In this document: piece by piece, positions 1 through 12,171 of the stretch
How the letters are laid out: every line of letters starts with the position of its first letter
Position numbering within the stretch: position 1 is the stretch's first letter
Translations under genes and position numbers: made by a program
Assembly: GCA_033060915.1 (NCBI GenBank)
Contig: CM065388.1
Location: 24,157,501 to 24,221,500 of the forward strand
DNA length: 64,000 nt
Origin: Euryodendron excelsum
Lineage: Eukaryota > Streptophyta > Magnoliopsida > Ericales > Pentaphylacaceae
Reading direction: 5' to 3'
The notes under the pieces: generated by a model
Seen by the model: only the letters and a program-made list of their open reading frames with translations
What the model was told of the DNA's origin: nothing
The model's database searches: none

Positions 1-2685
1 CTGAAAATATGGACCATATTGGTCACTTTGAATGTAACACTTTCCTAAAGCAATCTTAGCCATGGAAATGTTAGAATCACCCTAGGATTGTGATTTTAAA
101 AACATGTTTTGAAAAAGGGGATTTTGATGCACTTTTGAAAGCAAGCTTAATGCAAGTTTTGAAAAATGAGTTTGAAAACGATTTTTGGAAGAATGTAAGA
201 TAATGATATGCACAATGCAAATTTGGGGTCGTGAACATACAAGGTTAAGGCTTCACCACATAATCAAGGGGGCCGAACCCATGTGGTCTCCAGTTAGCCT
301 AAAGGAAAGCCCCCGACACGGTGACCCTCCAATAGTCTAATCCTACACATGGATCGGGAGTCCCCTTATTTCAAGCATGCAAAGAAAGGGGGGAGAGAGA
401 TGGGGGATTAAAATAGAGAAAACCCAAGTGGGTTAGGAGAGAGAAGAGAGAGGGGGGAGTACAGAAATTTAAAGAGAAAGCCTACCGTATGTCTTCTTTA
501 TTTTGCGCGCCTTGCTTGTCTTCGGTCTTCGTCTTGATCTTCGTCTTCAATCTTCAAGAGTTGTCCTCAATCTTCAAACTTCAAATTACAACTCTTCAAG
601 TCTTCAAAGAATGGTTGAAAGCTAGTGTATGAGTGTATAGGAGGCTAGGGTTTAGTGTATGGTGGCTAAGGTTTGGAAAACCTAGGGAAGCTAGAGTTTA
701 GGGAGTGTTCAAGCTTTGTATATCGAATATCAGTGTTTTTAGTTTGAGTTTGCGGACCTCTTTCATGCTAGAAGAGGCTTTGTATTTATAGAGAGAGGAA
801 TGCATTGGCGCTTGTTGCAATGGCGTCAGGCCAAACATTACACTGGCGCAACTAGGAGTGGCGCCAGGCCATTTTTTGGCTTGGCGCCACTACTAGTAGC
901 GCCAGCCATTTAGAAAATGTTTAAGGTCAGCAAGCAACGTATCTTTGACTAGATTTGGACGCCTGTACTAGTGACTACCATGTAATTTTTAACTTGGCTT
1001 CACTAGGAGTGACTCCGAAAAGTCTGGGAATGATTTAAGGGACCGAGAATGGCTCGAAAGGCTAGAAAAGAGTAGGAACACTTAGAACAGTGTCCTGGAG
1101 GTATTTGACTTGAAAAATGAGGACATAATGTGTCGAAAGGGTTGACCAGGCCTTTAGGGGCAAAACGGTCAATCGGATCGGAAAGCTGTCGGGACGGACT
1201 TGGATTGTCCCGAAAGAAGACTTAAGATTTGGAAACATTATTCAAAATGTTCCCAAAGGTTTCCGGTTTGATACCCAGAGCCGGTGTGGTCGGAAAAGGT
1301 GACCGGCCCTCCAGGGGCAAAATGGTCATTTTACACCGGGTTTGCCGGAAGTGACTCGGAATGGTCCAAAAGGATAAAGAAAGGTTGAGAATACTATAAG
1401 AAGAATTCTCAGAAGGTTACCGGTTTGATACCCAGAGCCGGTGCTGTCAAAAAAGGAGACCGGCCCACTAGGGGCAAAACGGTCATTTTGTACCGGGTTA
1501 GCCGAAACTGACTCGGAATGATCCAGAAAGGTAGAGGAAGGTTGAGAATACTATAAGAAGTATTCTTGGGACGTTACCTGTTTGATACCCAAAGCCGGTG
1601 TGGTCGGAAAAGGAGATCGGCCCACTAGGGGCAAAACGGTCATTTTATACCAGGTTGGCCGGAACTGACTCGGAATGATCCAAAAAGATAAAGAAATGTT
1701 GAGAATACTATAAGAAGCATTCTCGGGAGGTTACCGGTTTGATTCCCAAAGCCGGTGTGGTTCCCGAGGCGTTCAGATGCCTAGGGGCAAAATGGTCATC
1801 TTGAGCAGAAAATCTCAGGAAAGGCCCAAGGGGCAGTTTGGTCATTTTTCAACAAAGTGGGCTAGCAGGCACTGGTGTTGACGTAGTTTTTGAGTGTTTC
1901 CGCCACTCTGACGGCGGTCGTCGTGACACAGGGGTTTGTTGGCAATTCCCTATATCGACCTGTTTGCGAGTATTTCTGCTACTCTAATGGTTGCGATGTT
2001 TGCGAGTATTTCCGCTTCTCTGACGGTTCGCGATTATTCCCGAGACTGCTTGATCTCAGGAAGCTGCTAAAGGGACTTGGCTCCTGAGATGTCAACTTTC
2101 TCGGAAGGTGTGCCTGAACGGACATTTCTGTATTGGCGGGCTAGCAGGAGACAAAGGTGGACCGTTTTACCATCTAGGGGACTTGGGGTCTCGTCCCGGT
2201 CAACAGGTTTAAAAGGACTTACCGTTTCGAAGAGATTTTCTTTGAAAAACGTTCCGAACTGTCTCTAGGAGTAAACTGTCGAGAGAGAGGGATTGAAATT
2301 GGAAAGGAGTCTTATCGTCTTCGGAAAGACGAGCCTGATTTGGAACCGATTTACTGTCTCGAGAAATCAACTGTCTCGAGAGAGGGGTTGGAATTGGAAA
2401 GGACAATGCCCCTAAGGGCATTTTGGTCGTTTTGCCTCTATTTAGGCCTGGTGGGCCAGCGAAGCAATGGACAGACGAGATTTGGACCTAGAAAGTTGGT
2501 TTCGATTGGAATATGCCCACAATGACTTGAACACAAGTCTGAACAGAGTGTAGACTGCCAAGCGGTCAAAAATTGGGTGCTTACAACTTAAAGAGTTGAT
2601 TTCGATTGGAATATGTCCATATTGACTTCAGTACAAGTCTAGACGGGCCATAGACTGCCAAGCGGTCAAAAATGGGGTGCTTACA
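1..2685 (-). repeat. LTR-A copy, minus strand, cut by window edge
   Basis: This is the reverse complement of most of the 4.7-kb LTR seen at 41870-46542. On the plus strand it runs from AT-rich downstream sequence, through the leader with the conserved GCGCGCC-containing patch (about 505), a reversed TATA region (about 782-790), GGCGCC-type inverted repeats (about 845-905) and degenerate U3 repeats of about 155 bp (1200-1780), to the LTR start written as its complement GGTGCTTACA. The left end lies outside the window. It is more diverged than the 23-46 kb copies, so it is an older insertion or fragment. Confidence 0.85.
2493..2685 (-). repeat. Tandem duplication of about 100 bp at the LTR-A start
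   Basis: Two consecutive diverged copies of the LTR start region each end in GGTGCTTACA, at 2585 and 2685. Other LTR-A copies have this terminus once. The duplication carries the terminal TG twice. Confidence 0.8.
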
Positions 2686-3035
2686 ATCGATATATTGGTT
2701 GTGGGCAAGATGCTATGTCAGTTTCTTTGCCTACGTCCTCTTGATGGTTCCCCCGCTCGGATCACTAACCGATAATGGCACCACCTTGGGGAGTGGGCCT
2801 AGGTTTGAAGATCTGAAAACTGTCTTTTTACGACACATTAGTAAAACCTCAACCTCATGCTCATATAGACACTATGCATAGTTGAACCTCTTCCGGATTT
2901 AAAACACGCACACCGTTTTCAAAACCGTAGAGAAAATGGCGATTGCTTTACTTTCCTTTAAATTTATCTATTCTTGTTGGTATAATGCTTCTATTCTTGC
3001 TGTTATAATACCTATCTAACTGTTCATGCATCCAT
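2686..3035 (+). mobile_element. Family A leader fragment, inverted relative to the adjoining LTR
   Basis: This stretch matches the untranslated leader of element A at about 33531-33870 on the plus strand, including the shared run that begins ATATTGGTTG. It abuts the terminal base of a minus-strand LTR-A with no PBS and no intervening sequence. A normal element cannot have LTR and leader in opposite orientations, so this is a rearrangement junction or a hybrid insertion. Confidence 0.75.
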
Positions 3036-4250
3036 AGGAGGGAGAAGAGAGGAGTGGAGGAAGACAAAAATATAAAAGAAATACCATCTTTTGCCTTTAA
3101 TACATTTGCAATCTTTTATGGATGTTTTGACTTAAACTTGGATGGCTTTAAGTATGCTTGTGGGGCTGGAAGGAGGTATTCTATAGCATGGTAGGCTATG
3201 TAGGTGAAGTGTATGGATTGGGGGGAGGAGGAATCCACCCTAAGTGATTGAAGTCTGAGAGGTATATAAGGATTCGAGGTTCTGGAGCAGTTTTTGCAGA
3301 GCTTCACTATCAATTTGGATCCTGGAAAATGCAAAGGGGAAGGTCTGCATTTATAGGCAACTCTGGAGAGACCTGGCACATCTAGTACATACACTTGGGC
3401 AAAATTTGCCATAGTGCATATGCTACATGTGCCAGTACTGTTCTATTGGCAGAATACCATGTGACACCCATTGTACTGGCTAAATCTTGAGGGCTAAGCG
3501 AAGTTTGATCGATCTAATCAAAATCTGGGCTCATATAGCATATGCTTCATTGTTGGGAGTGTTCGTTTAAACTTTGCCTCGATAATTATGCCAATTGGGA
3601 AGGTTTCGGAGGAATTGATTGCATCCACGGTGTTCTCCTAGGGTTTTCATGAACTTCTAAGTTTTTAGAAAGTCTGAATGGTGTTTGGAAGTGTGAGATA
3701 TCGTCTTAGAAAGTGTGCATGAAATCGCATTTTTGCAGAGCGTTTATGATACGCTCTATGAGGTTTCAGAAGTAGTTGTTTGTGTGCTACATGATCGAGG
3801 CCTTCGGGATGTGATCTCTCTGCTCAAACCGTACCGATGGAAAGTGTTTCGAAAATACTTTTGGGAATTCCCTAATTTACTCATTTCTCAAGTCGTTTGA
3901 TGGTACGTTATAATCGGAGAATTGAAGAAAAAGTCAATCTTGGTAGAGCGTTTGTAAGACGCTCCAAGGGTTGCTGAATGTAGCAGTTTTCGAGCCACAC
4001 GATGATGGGCTTGGGGAAGCAATCTATCCAATCAAGCCATATTAATGGAAAGAATTATGAACAAGCTTTCAGGAATTTCCTGGTTTACGCATTTCTCAAG
4101 TCGTTTGACGGTGTGTTATAACTAGGGAATCAGGAGAAGGCAATCTTGGCAGAGCGTCTGCGAGATACTCTAGGGGGCTTTTGTTGAGTCAGGAGTGTTT
4201 AGTATCATAAGGTCCACCTTAGGATAAATAGAGGTGTATGACGAGACCCA
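3036..4250. other. Unrecognised intergenic DNA with degenerate tandem repeats
   Basis: I find no convincing coding region here. From about 3715 to 4180 a unit of roughly 205 bp recurs about 2.5 times. It contains GAGCGT followed by a short spacer and GACGCTC-like sequence (near 3738, 3947 and 4152) and a copied stretch containing CATTTCTCAAGTCGTTTGA (3880s and 4090s). It matches no other segment of the window. It could be an unrelated LTR fragment or host spacer DNA. Confidence 0.5.
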
Positions 4251-5191
4251 TCGTTCAATATTCTAGGACCGTTGTAGTTTCGGGGCGCGTTTGGGTCACT
4301 AGAGGCAAAATGGTCATTTTGACCGGGTTAAGTTGAAAAAGGTCAAGAATGAACTAGAGTGTTATGTTAAGCGTGTTGGGTCATTTAGGGATGATCCCAG
4401 AAGAGTTTTTCACTGTTTGGTGGGATTTGTACTGTGCTAGGGCGTCTAGGGTTAAAACGGTTATTTTGACCAGAGTTAGCCGAAATGGGACCGAATTTGG
4501 ACAAAATGGCATGTCGAGTATGCCTAATTGTTTAGTAACACTTTGAAAATGTGGACTTACCATCTCGAGGGATTTTGAACAATCTCAAGATGTGCCTGGA
4601 GGCCCAAGGGCAGGTTTGGGCATTTTTCACCGAGTCGGGTTAGTAGGTGCTGGTGTTGACCTAGGTGTTGGTTCCCTAGACTGCCCGGCCCAAGAAAAAT
4701 ACCTATGCGGTGTTGATCCCTGAGACCGCTCTGTCTCAAAGAGCTACTTGTAAGGTGGTATTGGTTCCTGAGAACGCCTAGTCTTAGAAAGCTGTCTTAA
4801 AAAGCTACTTGTGAGGGTGGTGTTGGTTTTTGAGAATGCTTGGTCTCGGAGAGCTACCAAATGACGGACATTCTACATTAGCAGGCTAGCAAGCGCCAGA
4901 AGTGAACCGTTTGGAGTTTGATGAGGTGTTGGTCCTCGAGATAGCCCCATCTTGGGAAGCCATCTGGACGGCGTTGGTTCCCGAGATCGCCCAGTCTTGG
5001 AAAGCTGCCTGGAATGCCTAGGGGTATGATAATGTTTATGGTTTCAATTGGGCCTTGTGGGCCCGGGAAGCGACTAGTTGACTATATTGAAGTTTGGAAG
5101 ACCCGTCTTGTGCTTGCATGTATTGTGACATTTGAAAATCGGATCTAGTCGGGCTGGAGATTGCCGAGCGGGCAAAAATGGAGTGCTTATA
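4251..5191 (-). repeat. LTR-A U3 fragment, minus strand
   Basis: This is a degenerate version of the LTR-A U3, with repeated phrases such as GGCAAAATGGTCATTTTGACC and a terminus near 5191 with sequence GAGTGCTTATA, a mutated form of the usual LTR start. Its right end joins directly to a different part of another LTR-A copy. Confidence 0.65.
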
Positions 5192-8100
5192 GTGTAGGAA
5201 AGACACACTAAGCCATTACTCTACCCCCCTCCCCCCCCCCTCTTACGGTACCTACATGTCTACTCACCCTAGGTTCACTCATTTAGAATCTTTGATTAAT
5301 GAATGTCCCATACTATTCACTTTAGAAAAGAACTATATGGAAGAAATTTGATATAATACATAACATGCAAGTGCAAAAACAAGGTTTTGATTTTGAAAAT
5401 AGATTTGCAAAGAAAGATTTGATTTTAGGTTTTAGAAATTAGAAACTTGAAATAGATTGTGAAATTGAAAACTTAAAAAAGGTTGTGACTGCACCCATGA
5501 GGGTTGCCTATATATCTCTTTTTGGGAATCAAGTCAGCTGTAGTTCGAACAAGAGTCCAATTGAAAATAGACATTTTGAGATTTTTGAAAAGTTTGATTT
5601 GAAAAGATTTGCTTAGGTAAAGTTTGATTTGAAAAAGAGTTTGATTTGAACTTGGAATAGAAGGTTTGAAATTGAAATTGGATTTAAAATTGAACCTAGA
5701 CTTATAATTGGACTTGAAAAAGGGTTTGAATTTTGAAAGGGAACTTGGACTTGATTTAGGAAAGAGGGAGTTGAGTATTAAAAATATTTTGACTTAGATT
5801 GAAGTTAAAAAACCATCTTGCTTTAAAAAGGAGTTTCCTAACTTAGGATAAGGGTTAAACTAGAGTTTAAGTAACCTAAGGTTAGAGCATGTAATTGAAC
5901 TGGAAAGGTATAATCTAGATTTGATAGGTTTGACTTTAGAAAGTTAGATTTAGGAAAAGTTCAAATTAGGAAAAGCTCGAATTAGAAAAGTTGGATTTGA
6001 GAAAGGTTCAGAAAGAGATTTGATTTGATTTATGAAGATTTGACTTGATTATTTGATTTAGAAAGTTAGGGTTTAGAAAAGATTAAATTTTAGAAATCTT
6101 TGAATTTAGGAAAGTTTTTAAATTAGGAAAGTTTCATTTTAGGAAAGTTTTAATTTTGGAAAGATTTCAATTTAAAAAAGTTTTTAATTTAGAAAGATTT
6201 GAAAAGTTGAGATTTAGAAAGTTGAAATTTGTAAAGGTTTGAAATTAAGAAAGATTGGAATTAGGAAATGTTTGAATTAAGAAATATTTTATTCCTATTT
6301 CCTTAAGTAGAAGATTAGATTTTATTTCCAAAAATAGATGATTTGATTTGGTTTCTAAAATTGGAGGATTTGATCTAGTTTCCTAAATTGGAAGATTGGA
6401 TTTGATATAGAATTAGAAAGGTTGAGTTTTGAAAATATTGGATTTGAACATCTATGATTTTGGTGCAAAAAGAAGTTTTGAAAATCTATGATTTGATGAA
6501 GAAGATAATTTTTGAAAACTTATAGTTTGAGGCAAAATAGGAAGTCATGTTTTTAGAAAAGGTAACTAGGGTTTTCTAATTATGGAATCTAGGGCTTGAC
6601 TTGGAATCTAAGAAAAATAGTTTTTAGAAAGGAGATCTTTGAAAAAAATTTTTAGGAAAAAGATTTTTAAAGGGAGTTTTTAGAAAGTAGATTTTTTAAG
6701 GAAGTTTAAAAATGGATTTTAGAAAGTAGATTTTTTAAGAGAGTTTTCGGAAAGAAGTTTGAAAAATAATTTGGAAAAAGACTTGAAGGAAATCGAGTTT
6801 AGAGAGGATTCGAGCTCTGTTTTCAGAAAGGTAGCATTTCTAGACTAAGATTGTGGACCTTTTTCACATAAGGGGAGGGTCTGTATTTATAGACACAAAA
6901 ATAGCATGGAGCCTATTGTAGTGGCGCAGGGCAAAATCTCTACTGGCGCCACTAGGAGTGGTGCCAGGCCAATTTTTTGCTTGGAATTTGCTAGTGGCAC
7001 CAAGCCACTTAGAAAATTTTTAAGGTGGAAAGAAACGTATCTTTCGGCCATTGATACACAAGGCAAAAGATTTAGGTGCTTGTACTAATGACTACCATGC
7101 AATTTTTTGCTTGGCTCCATTAGGAATGACTCTAGAAGATCCGGGAATGTTTTGGGAGGTTGGGAATGATCCAAAAGGCCAAAAATGGGTGGAAACCCTT
7201 GAAATAGTGTCTTGGGGGTAACGGACTTGAAAAACAATGTCGAGATTATTGAAATGGTCAACCGAGCCATTAGGGGCAAAATAGTCAACTAAACCTGGAA
7301 CGCACCGGAATGGACTCGGAATGACCCGTGAGAAGGTTTGAAGATTGGAAACACCATTAAGAGTGTTCCATAAGGTTACTAGTTTGATATCTAGAGCCGG
7401 TGTGGTTGAAAAAGGCGACTGGCCTACTAGGGGCAAAATAGTCATTTTATACTACGTTTGCCATAATAGACTCGGAATAATCTGAAAAAGTGCTGAAAGG
7501 TTAAGAATACTATTAGAAGCATTCTCATAAGGTAACTGGTTTGATACCCAGAGTCGGTGTGGTTCTCGAAGGCAATTGAATGCCTAGGGCAAAAAGGTCA
7601 TTTTAACTGAATGGTACCACAATTGGTCCAAAACTTACTGGAAGGCATTTGAATCAGTCAGATCATCTTTGGGGTGATCTTGGAAGGGTGGATTTACCAC
7701 TTTGAGAACTTAGGTACTTTCTCAAAAACCATGCTGAAAGAGGCCCAAGGGGTAGTTTGGTCATTTTTCAATAGAGTGGGCTAGCAGGCACTGGTGTTGA
7801 CCCAAGTTTTAAGTGTTTCCATCACTTTGTTGATGTGTGATGAGTTGGCTTCCAAAGTCATCTCGTCCTTTGCTAAACGTGACATGGCCAAGAGGCAAAT
7901 TCGGTCTCGTGACATAAGGGTTTTGTTGGCAATTCCCAATGTCGGCCTATTTATGTTTCTGCCACTCTGAAGGTTGTGATGTTTGCCAGTGTTTCCACCA
8001 CTTTGACGGTGCGCGTTCATTTCGGAGAGTGCCTAATCTTGAGAAACTACTAGATGGACTTATCATATGAGGAATTAACTTTTTCGAAAGACGTGCCAAA

Positions 8101-8321
8101 TAATGGACATTCTACATTGGCGGGCTAGCAAGCACCAAAGGAGAACCGTTCTACCACCTCGGGAACTTGGCTTCCATCTCGGTAGATGGATTTGAAGGGA
8201 CTTACAGTTTCGAAGAGTTTTCTCAAAAAATGTGCTAGACTGGATGGACTTACCGCCTAAGAGATTAACTTTCTCCAAAGGCGTGCTAAATTTGATTTAG
8301 ATTAGAATTGGACTTGAGATT
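5192..8321 (-). repeat. LTR-A copy, minus strand, truncated at both ends
   Basis: Reading on the minus strand, this copy has U3 (8321 down to about 6950), GGCGCCAC-type inverted repeats around 6940, a TATA-like site (rc of TATTTATAG at about 6890) and a long AT-rich downstream part rich in GAAAGTT/AACTTTC phrases. It lacks about the last 400 bp of the LTR: it starts at GTGTAGG, an internal position in intact LTRs. At 8322 it is interrupted by the LTR of element B, so it was probably the insertion target for element B. It is one of the most diverged LTR-A copies here. Confidence 0.7.
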
Positions 8322-11300
8322 TGTCACGCCTCATTTCTGGACGCTAGGCCCTCTTGGCTCGAGGGGAATTGGTACGGTGCTCTCTCGTTAGAACTTATCC
8401 TCTTAGAATGACGAATGCAATGAGGTTTGAATTTTTAAAATAAAATTGATTAGGGCTTTTTGAAAAGGTCTTTGGAGTCACCACCTGACATATTTAAAGA
8501 TGTGCTAGGTCATCTACACCAAGTAAAACCCAAGGGTTAAACTTAGGTTTTGGAAAAGCTGTTTGAAAAACGTCCTCATAGGAGGGTGTTTAAAAGGTAA
8601 GGTTGTTTGACAACCCTAAAAACGTTAGAAAGCCCTTTTGAAAATTGATGCCAGTTTTGGTCTTCGAAACATAAATTCTTAAGTCTAGGGCTTGGTTACA
8701 TGTAGGCAAGATATTCTAAGACTATCACCGTACCCCACCTTTGCGGTACCTATATGTCCATTCACCTTTTACTCACCTAACTATGACTCATCGGTTAACT
8801 ATGTTTAATGCTATCCACTTAGAAAAACTTTTGAAAACAAAGTTTTAAAAATGATTACGGAATTGGGAATTTGGAAAGGGTTGTGACCGCACCCCATGAA
8901 GGGTTGCCTACGTACCTCCTTAAAGAGGATCTGGTGAATCGTAGTTCAGACAAGAGTCCAAAAGAGTTGAAATTTTGAAATGGGTTTCTATTTATAGAAG
9001 GTTTTCATTTTTAGAAACTTTCCTTTTCAAGAAATTTTGAGTTTGAAAGTGTTTCCTTTTCAAGAAATATTGGACTTGGAAAATGTTTATTTTTCAGGAA
9101 GATTTGATTTTGAAAACATTTCATTTTCAAGAAGATTGGATTTGAAAATATTTCTTTTTCAGGAAGGTTGAGATTTTATTTGAAAAGATTTGAAAGATTT
9201 GAGAGGGTTTGAAAAGATTTGGAAAATATTTGATTTGTTTGAAAAAGGTAAGTCGGGATTGTTTCCAAAATGGGAGGAGATGATTTAAGGTTTAAATTTG
9301 GAAGGTTTGAAAAATGGAGTGATTTGAGGGATTTAAAATAGAAGGTTTTGATTTAATTCATTTTCAAAAAGGAAAGTTTGGAAAAGGAAAGTTTCGATTG
9401 ATTTGGAAATTGAGGATTTTGAGGGTTTGAAAAATGTATGATTTTGACTTGAAAAATGGAAGTTTTCGAGTGGGCAAAAATGAAATTTTCTAAGGATTGG
9501 ACTTCTAGGGTTTAACAAATGCAAGTTTTGTAAATGGTTTGAAAATCGTGTCTTTTGAAAATATGTTTTAGGGCCCAAAACCCTAACTTGGATTTTAGAC
9601 ATCCAAATAAATATCGTGCCTTGCCTAAAGCCATTCTAGCCATTGAAAGGCTAGAATCGCTTTAGGCTTATGACTTTGGAAAACAATAAAGACACAAGGC
9701 CAACATTGTAGACCTTCTCGGGTCTTTTTGAATGTCACACATTTCTCGAAACAAACCTAATTATGAAAGGACTAGGATCGTTCCGAGACTGAGTTTTTGA
9801 AAAGAAATAAATGTAGGCTAATGGGAGCCATTTAAAATGTTACACTTTTCTAAGAAAACCCTAACCATGAAATGGTTAGGATCAACCTAGAATTGTGGTT
9901 TTTAGAAAGCAATTTTAAAAATTGATTTTAAGGGGTAAAGACATGGTGACAATGCAAATGCAATTTGACAATAGTAATGGCATGAAACATACAAGGCTAG
10001 GTATCATCACATTGCAAGAGGGCCCTAAGGCCATGCCATGACGCAAGTGAGGGCTAAGAAGAGAGTCCCGATTGGTAATCTCCTCTTGTTCACTCTTTAC
10101 ATGGACCTAACGTCCTCTTGTTCTAAGCATGCAAGAAAAGGGGGTTTAGAGATAGGGGATTAAAAAAGAGAAAAACCTAAGTGGGTTTGGAGGGAAAAGA
10201 GAGAGTGGGGGAATACAAAAAGGTAAATAGAGGATTACCTCATCTCATTTCTTCTTTCTTTGACGGAGGCTCTGGCCTTGGACTTTGGAAGATTTCGGGA
10301 GCTTCTGAGTGGCGAGGCAGACCTTCGGTAGAGCTTGGAGACTAAGGCTTCGAAGCCGCGGGCTAGGGCTCGGTCGGCAAGACTTCAAGAGAGAGAAAGA
10401 GGGCTCCAAGAGCTATCTAAAATAGAGGGGGAGAGTTTCTAGATAGAATTTTTGACCCAAAATAGTGAGGGGGGAGGCCTATATTTATACTACAAAAACA
10501 GGGGGTTGTGCACCACTCTTAGTGGTCCATGGCTTAAAGTTGGCCATGCGCCACTAAGAGTGGCTCAAGGACATTAAATGAAGGCTTAAAAAAAGCTGGA
10601 TACGGGGATGGTCGATTCTTAATTAATTCTGGGGAGTTCTGTGCCACTATTAGTGGCGCACGGCTAAAGAATAGTCATGCGTCACCCGAAGTGGAGCAAG
10701 AAGGTTCTGGTTCAAACGAGAAAGGTGTTGGACGGTAAGGCACGGCTAGAAATGGAAGGAAATACTCTAAAAAGTGTCTCAGAGGTTACCATTTTGATTC
10801 TCAATGCTGGTATGGTTGAAAAGAATGACTGGATCACGGTCACCTAATCCCGGGAGTTCTAGGGTTGACCAAGATTGACTGGGGTTGACTAGGTTGACTA
10901 AAGTTGACTGGGGTGTTGCTGGTTTGATACCCAAAGCCGGTGTGATTTCCTAGGGCATTTGGATCCCTAGGGGCAAAACGGTTATTTTGATTGAGGAACC
11001 TCTCGAAGAACGTGTTGGGCCTGCTGGGGGCAAAATAATCATTTTTCACCGTGACGGGCTAACAAGTGTCGGTGTTGACCAGTCTAGGTCTGGTTTGGAC
11101 TTCTGTTCGAGGAATTGGTATTTTCTTAGTGGACAAGCTTTAAAGGGTCTTACCGCCTTGAGGGATAAACTTTCTTGAAGGTCGTGCCAGACTGGGACGG
11201 TCTTCCATTCTTGAATGGTTTGTGCTTTCTCAAATAATATGTCAGATTAGCAAACATTCTACATTGGTAGGCTAGCTGGTGCCAGAAATGAACCGCTCTT

Positions 11301-11695
11301 CCATCTCGGGGACTTGGGTACTTTCCGAAGATGAGTGTGAAAGGGGTTTTACCAATACGAGGAGTAAACTTTCCCGGTGATTGTGTTGTGCTAGATTGAA
11401 TGGTCTTACCATCAATAAGGGATCAACTTTCTAGAATGACGGGACAAATGGATTTGACTTTGGATTTGAATGGACTTATCATCTTATGGTAGACGTGTCA
11501 GTCTGGATTGGACTAATTAATGCAGCAGGGGCATTTTGATTATTTTGCCTCTAGTGGGCCCAGTGGGCCTACGAAGCGGTTGACAGATTGGATTGGATCT
11601 GGGAAGCCGGTTTTGGCTTGAGTATGCTTGTGTTGATCTAGAGGTGCTTCTGGTCGGGCTGGAGATTGTAGAGTGGTCAAAATAGGGTGCTAACA
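8322..11695 (-). repeat. 3' LTR of element B (LTR-B)
   Basis: The 3374-bp repeat is bounded by TG at 8322-8323 and CA at 11694-11695 on the plus strand (TG...CA on the minus strand also). It pairs with 19188-22340. Both copies have AT-rich sequence with GAAAATATTT phrases, a leader containing GAGGTAATC or AAGGTAATC, a TATA box, GCGCCACTAAGAGTGGC-like inverted repeats, and a U3 rich in short duplicated phrases. Its terminus is followed by the polypurine tract of the interior, which fixes it as the 3' LTR. Confidence 0.85.
10491..10500 (-). promoter_or_regulatory. TATA box of LTR-B (3' copy)
   Basis: The minus strand reads GTATAAATAT just downstream of GCGCCACT/AGTGGC inverted repeats (10515-10570). 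The equivalent site in the other LTR-B is near 21342-21351. Position and context match the LTR-A TATA box. Confidence 0.6.
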
Positions 11696-11719
11696 GCTAC
11701 CCCTCTTTTTTTGTCTTTA
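11696..11719 (-). other. Polypurine tract of element B
   Basis: On the minus strand an almost pure purine run, ending AAAAAAAGAGGGGTAGC, lies directly before the LTR start TGTTAGCACC. This is the plus-strand DNA priming site expected for an LTR retrotransposon. Element A has a matching tract. Confidence 0.85.
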
Positions 11720-11885
11720 CCAGTTAAAAGGCAAAAAATGAAAAAGTAAGTACCCAGTGAAGGTTGCGAGGTGGTCGGAGGGACCAAAGGTTTGATATTT
11801 TGAAAATGGGAGGTTAAAGCTTTGAAAATTGAGCTAGGAGGCCATTTAAAACTAGTTTTGGCAGACAAAAGGTCGAGGTGGGACC

Positions 11886-11990
11886 TAACTTGACTGTGCG
11901 CCACTCATAATGGCACCAGGTTTAAGTTTTCTTTTGCTTATGTGCCACTATGAGTGGCGCACGGCCTGTGGGGCTTTATAAAGCAACAAC
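11886..11990 (+). promoter_or_regulatory. Candidate promoter of the antisense gene in element B
   Basis: Two GTGCGCCACT/AGTGGCGCAC-like inverted repeats (about 11895-11920 and 11940-11962) are followed by CTTTATAAAGC at about 11974. This is the same arrangement, inverted GCGCCAC repeats then a TATA box, as in the sense LTR promoters, but it points toward the antisense PMD gene at 13728. The promoter role is inferred from this arrangement and from the GTGAGT donor downstream. Confidence 0.5.
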
Positions 11991-12171
11991 TACGAGTTTG
12001 AGGGTATTGGAGTGGTTTTGTGCCATTTTTTGGATTTCTCTCCAAAACTCTTCGGGCATTTTGCTTGGGCATTGTTGGGGAGTGTTTATGGAATGTAGGG
12101 GAGTCACTGGGAAGTGACGTCATTACTGGAAAGTCGTCGGAGAAGAAGAAATTGTCAAAAAATTTAAAAAA

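Noticed and set aside
3116..3412. 98-codon minus-strand ORF as a host gene exon
   Set aside because: No domain, no splice context, and its surroundings are degenerate repeats; length alone is not evidence.
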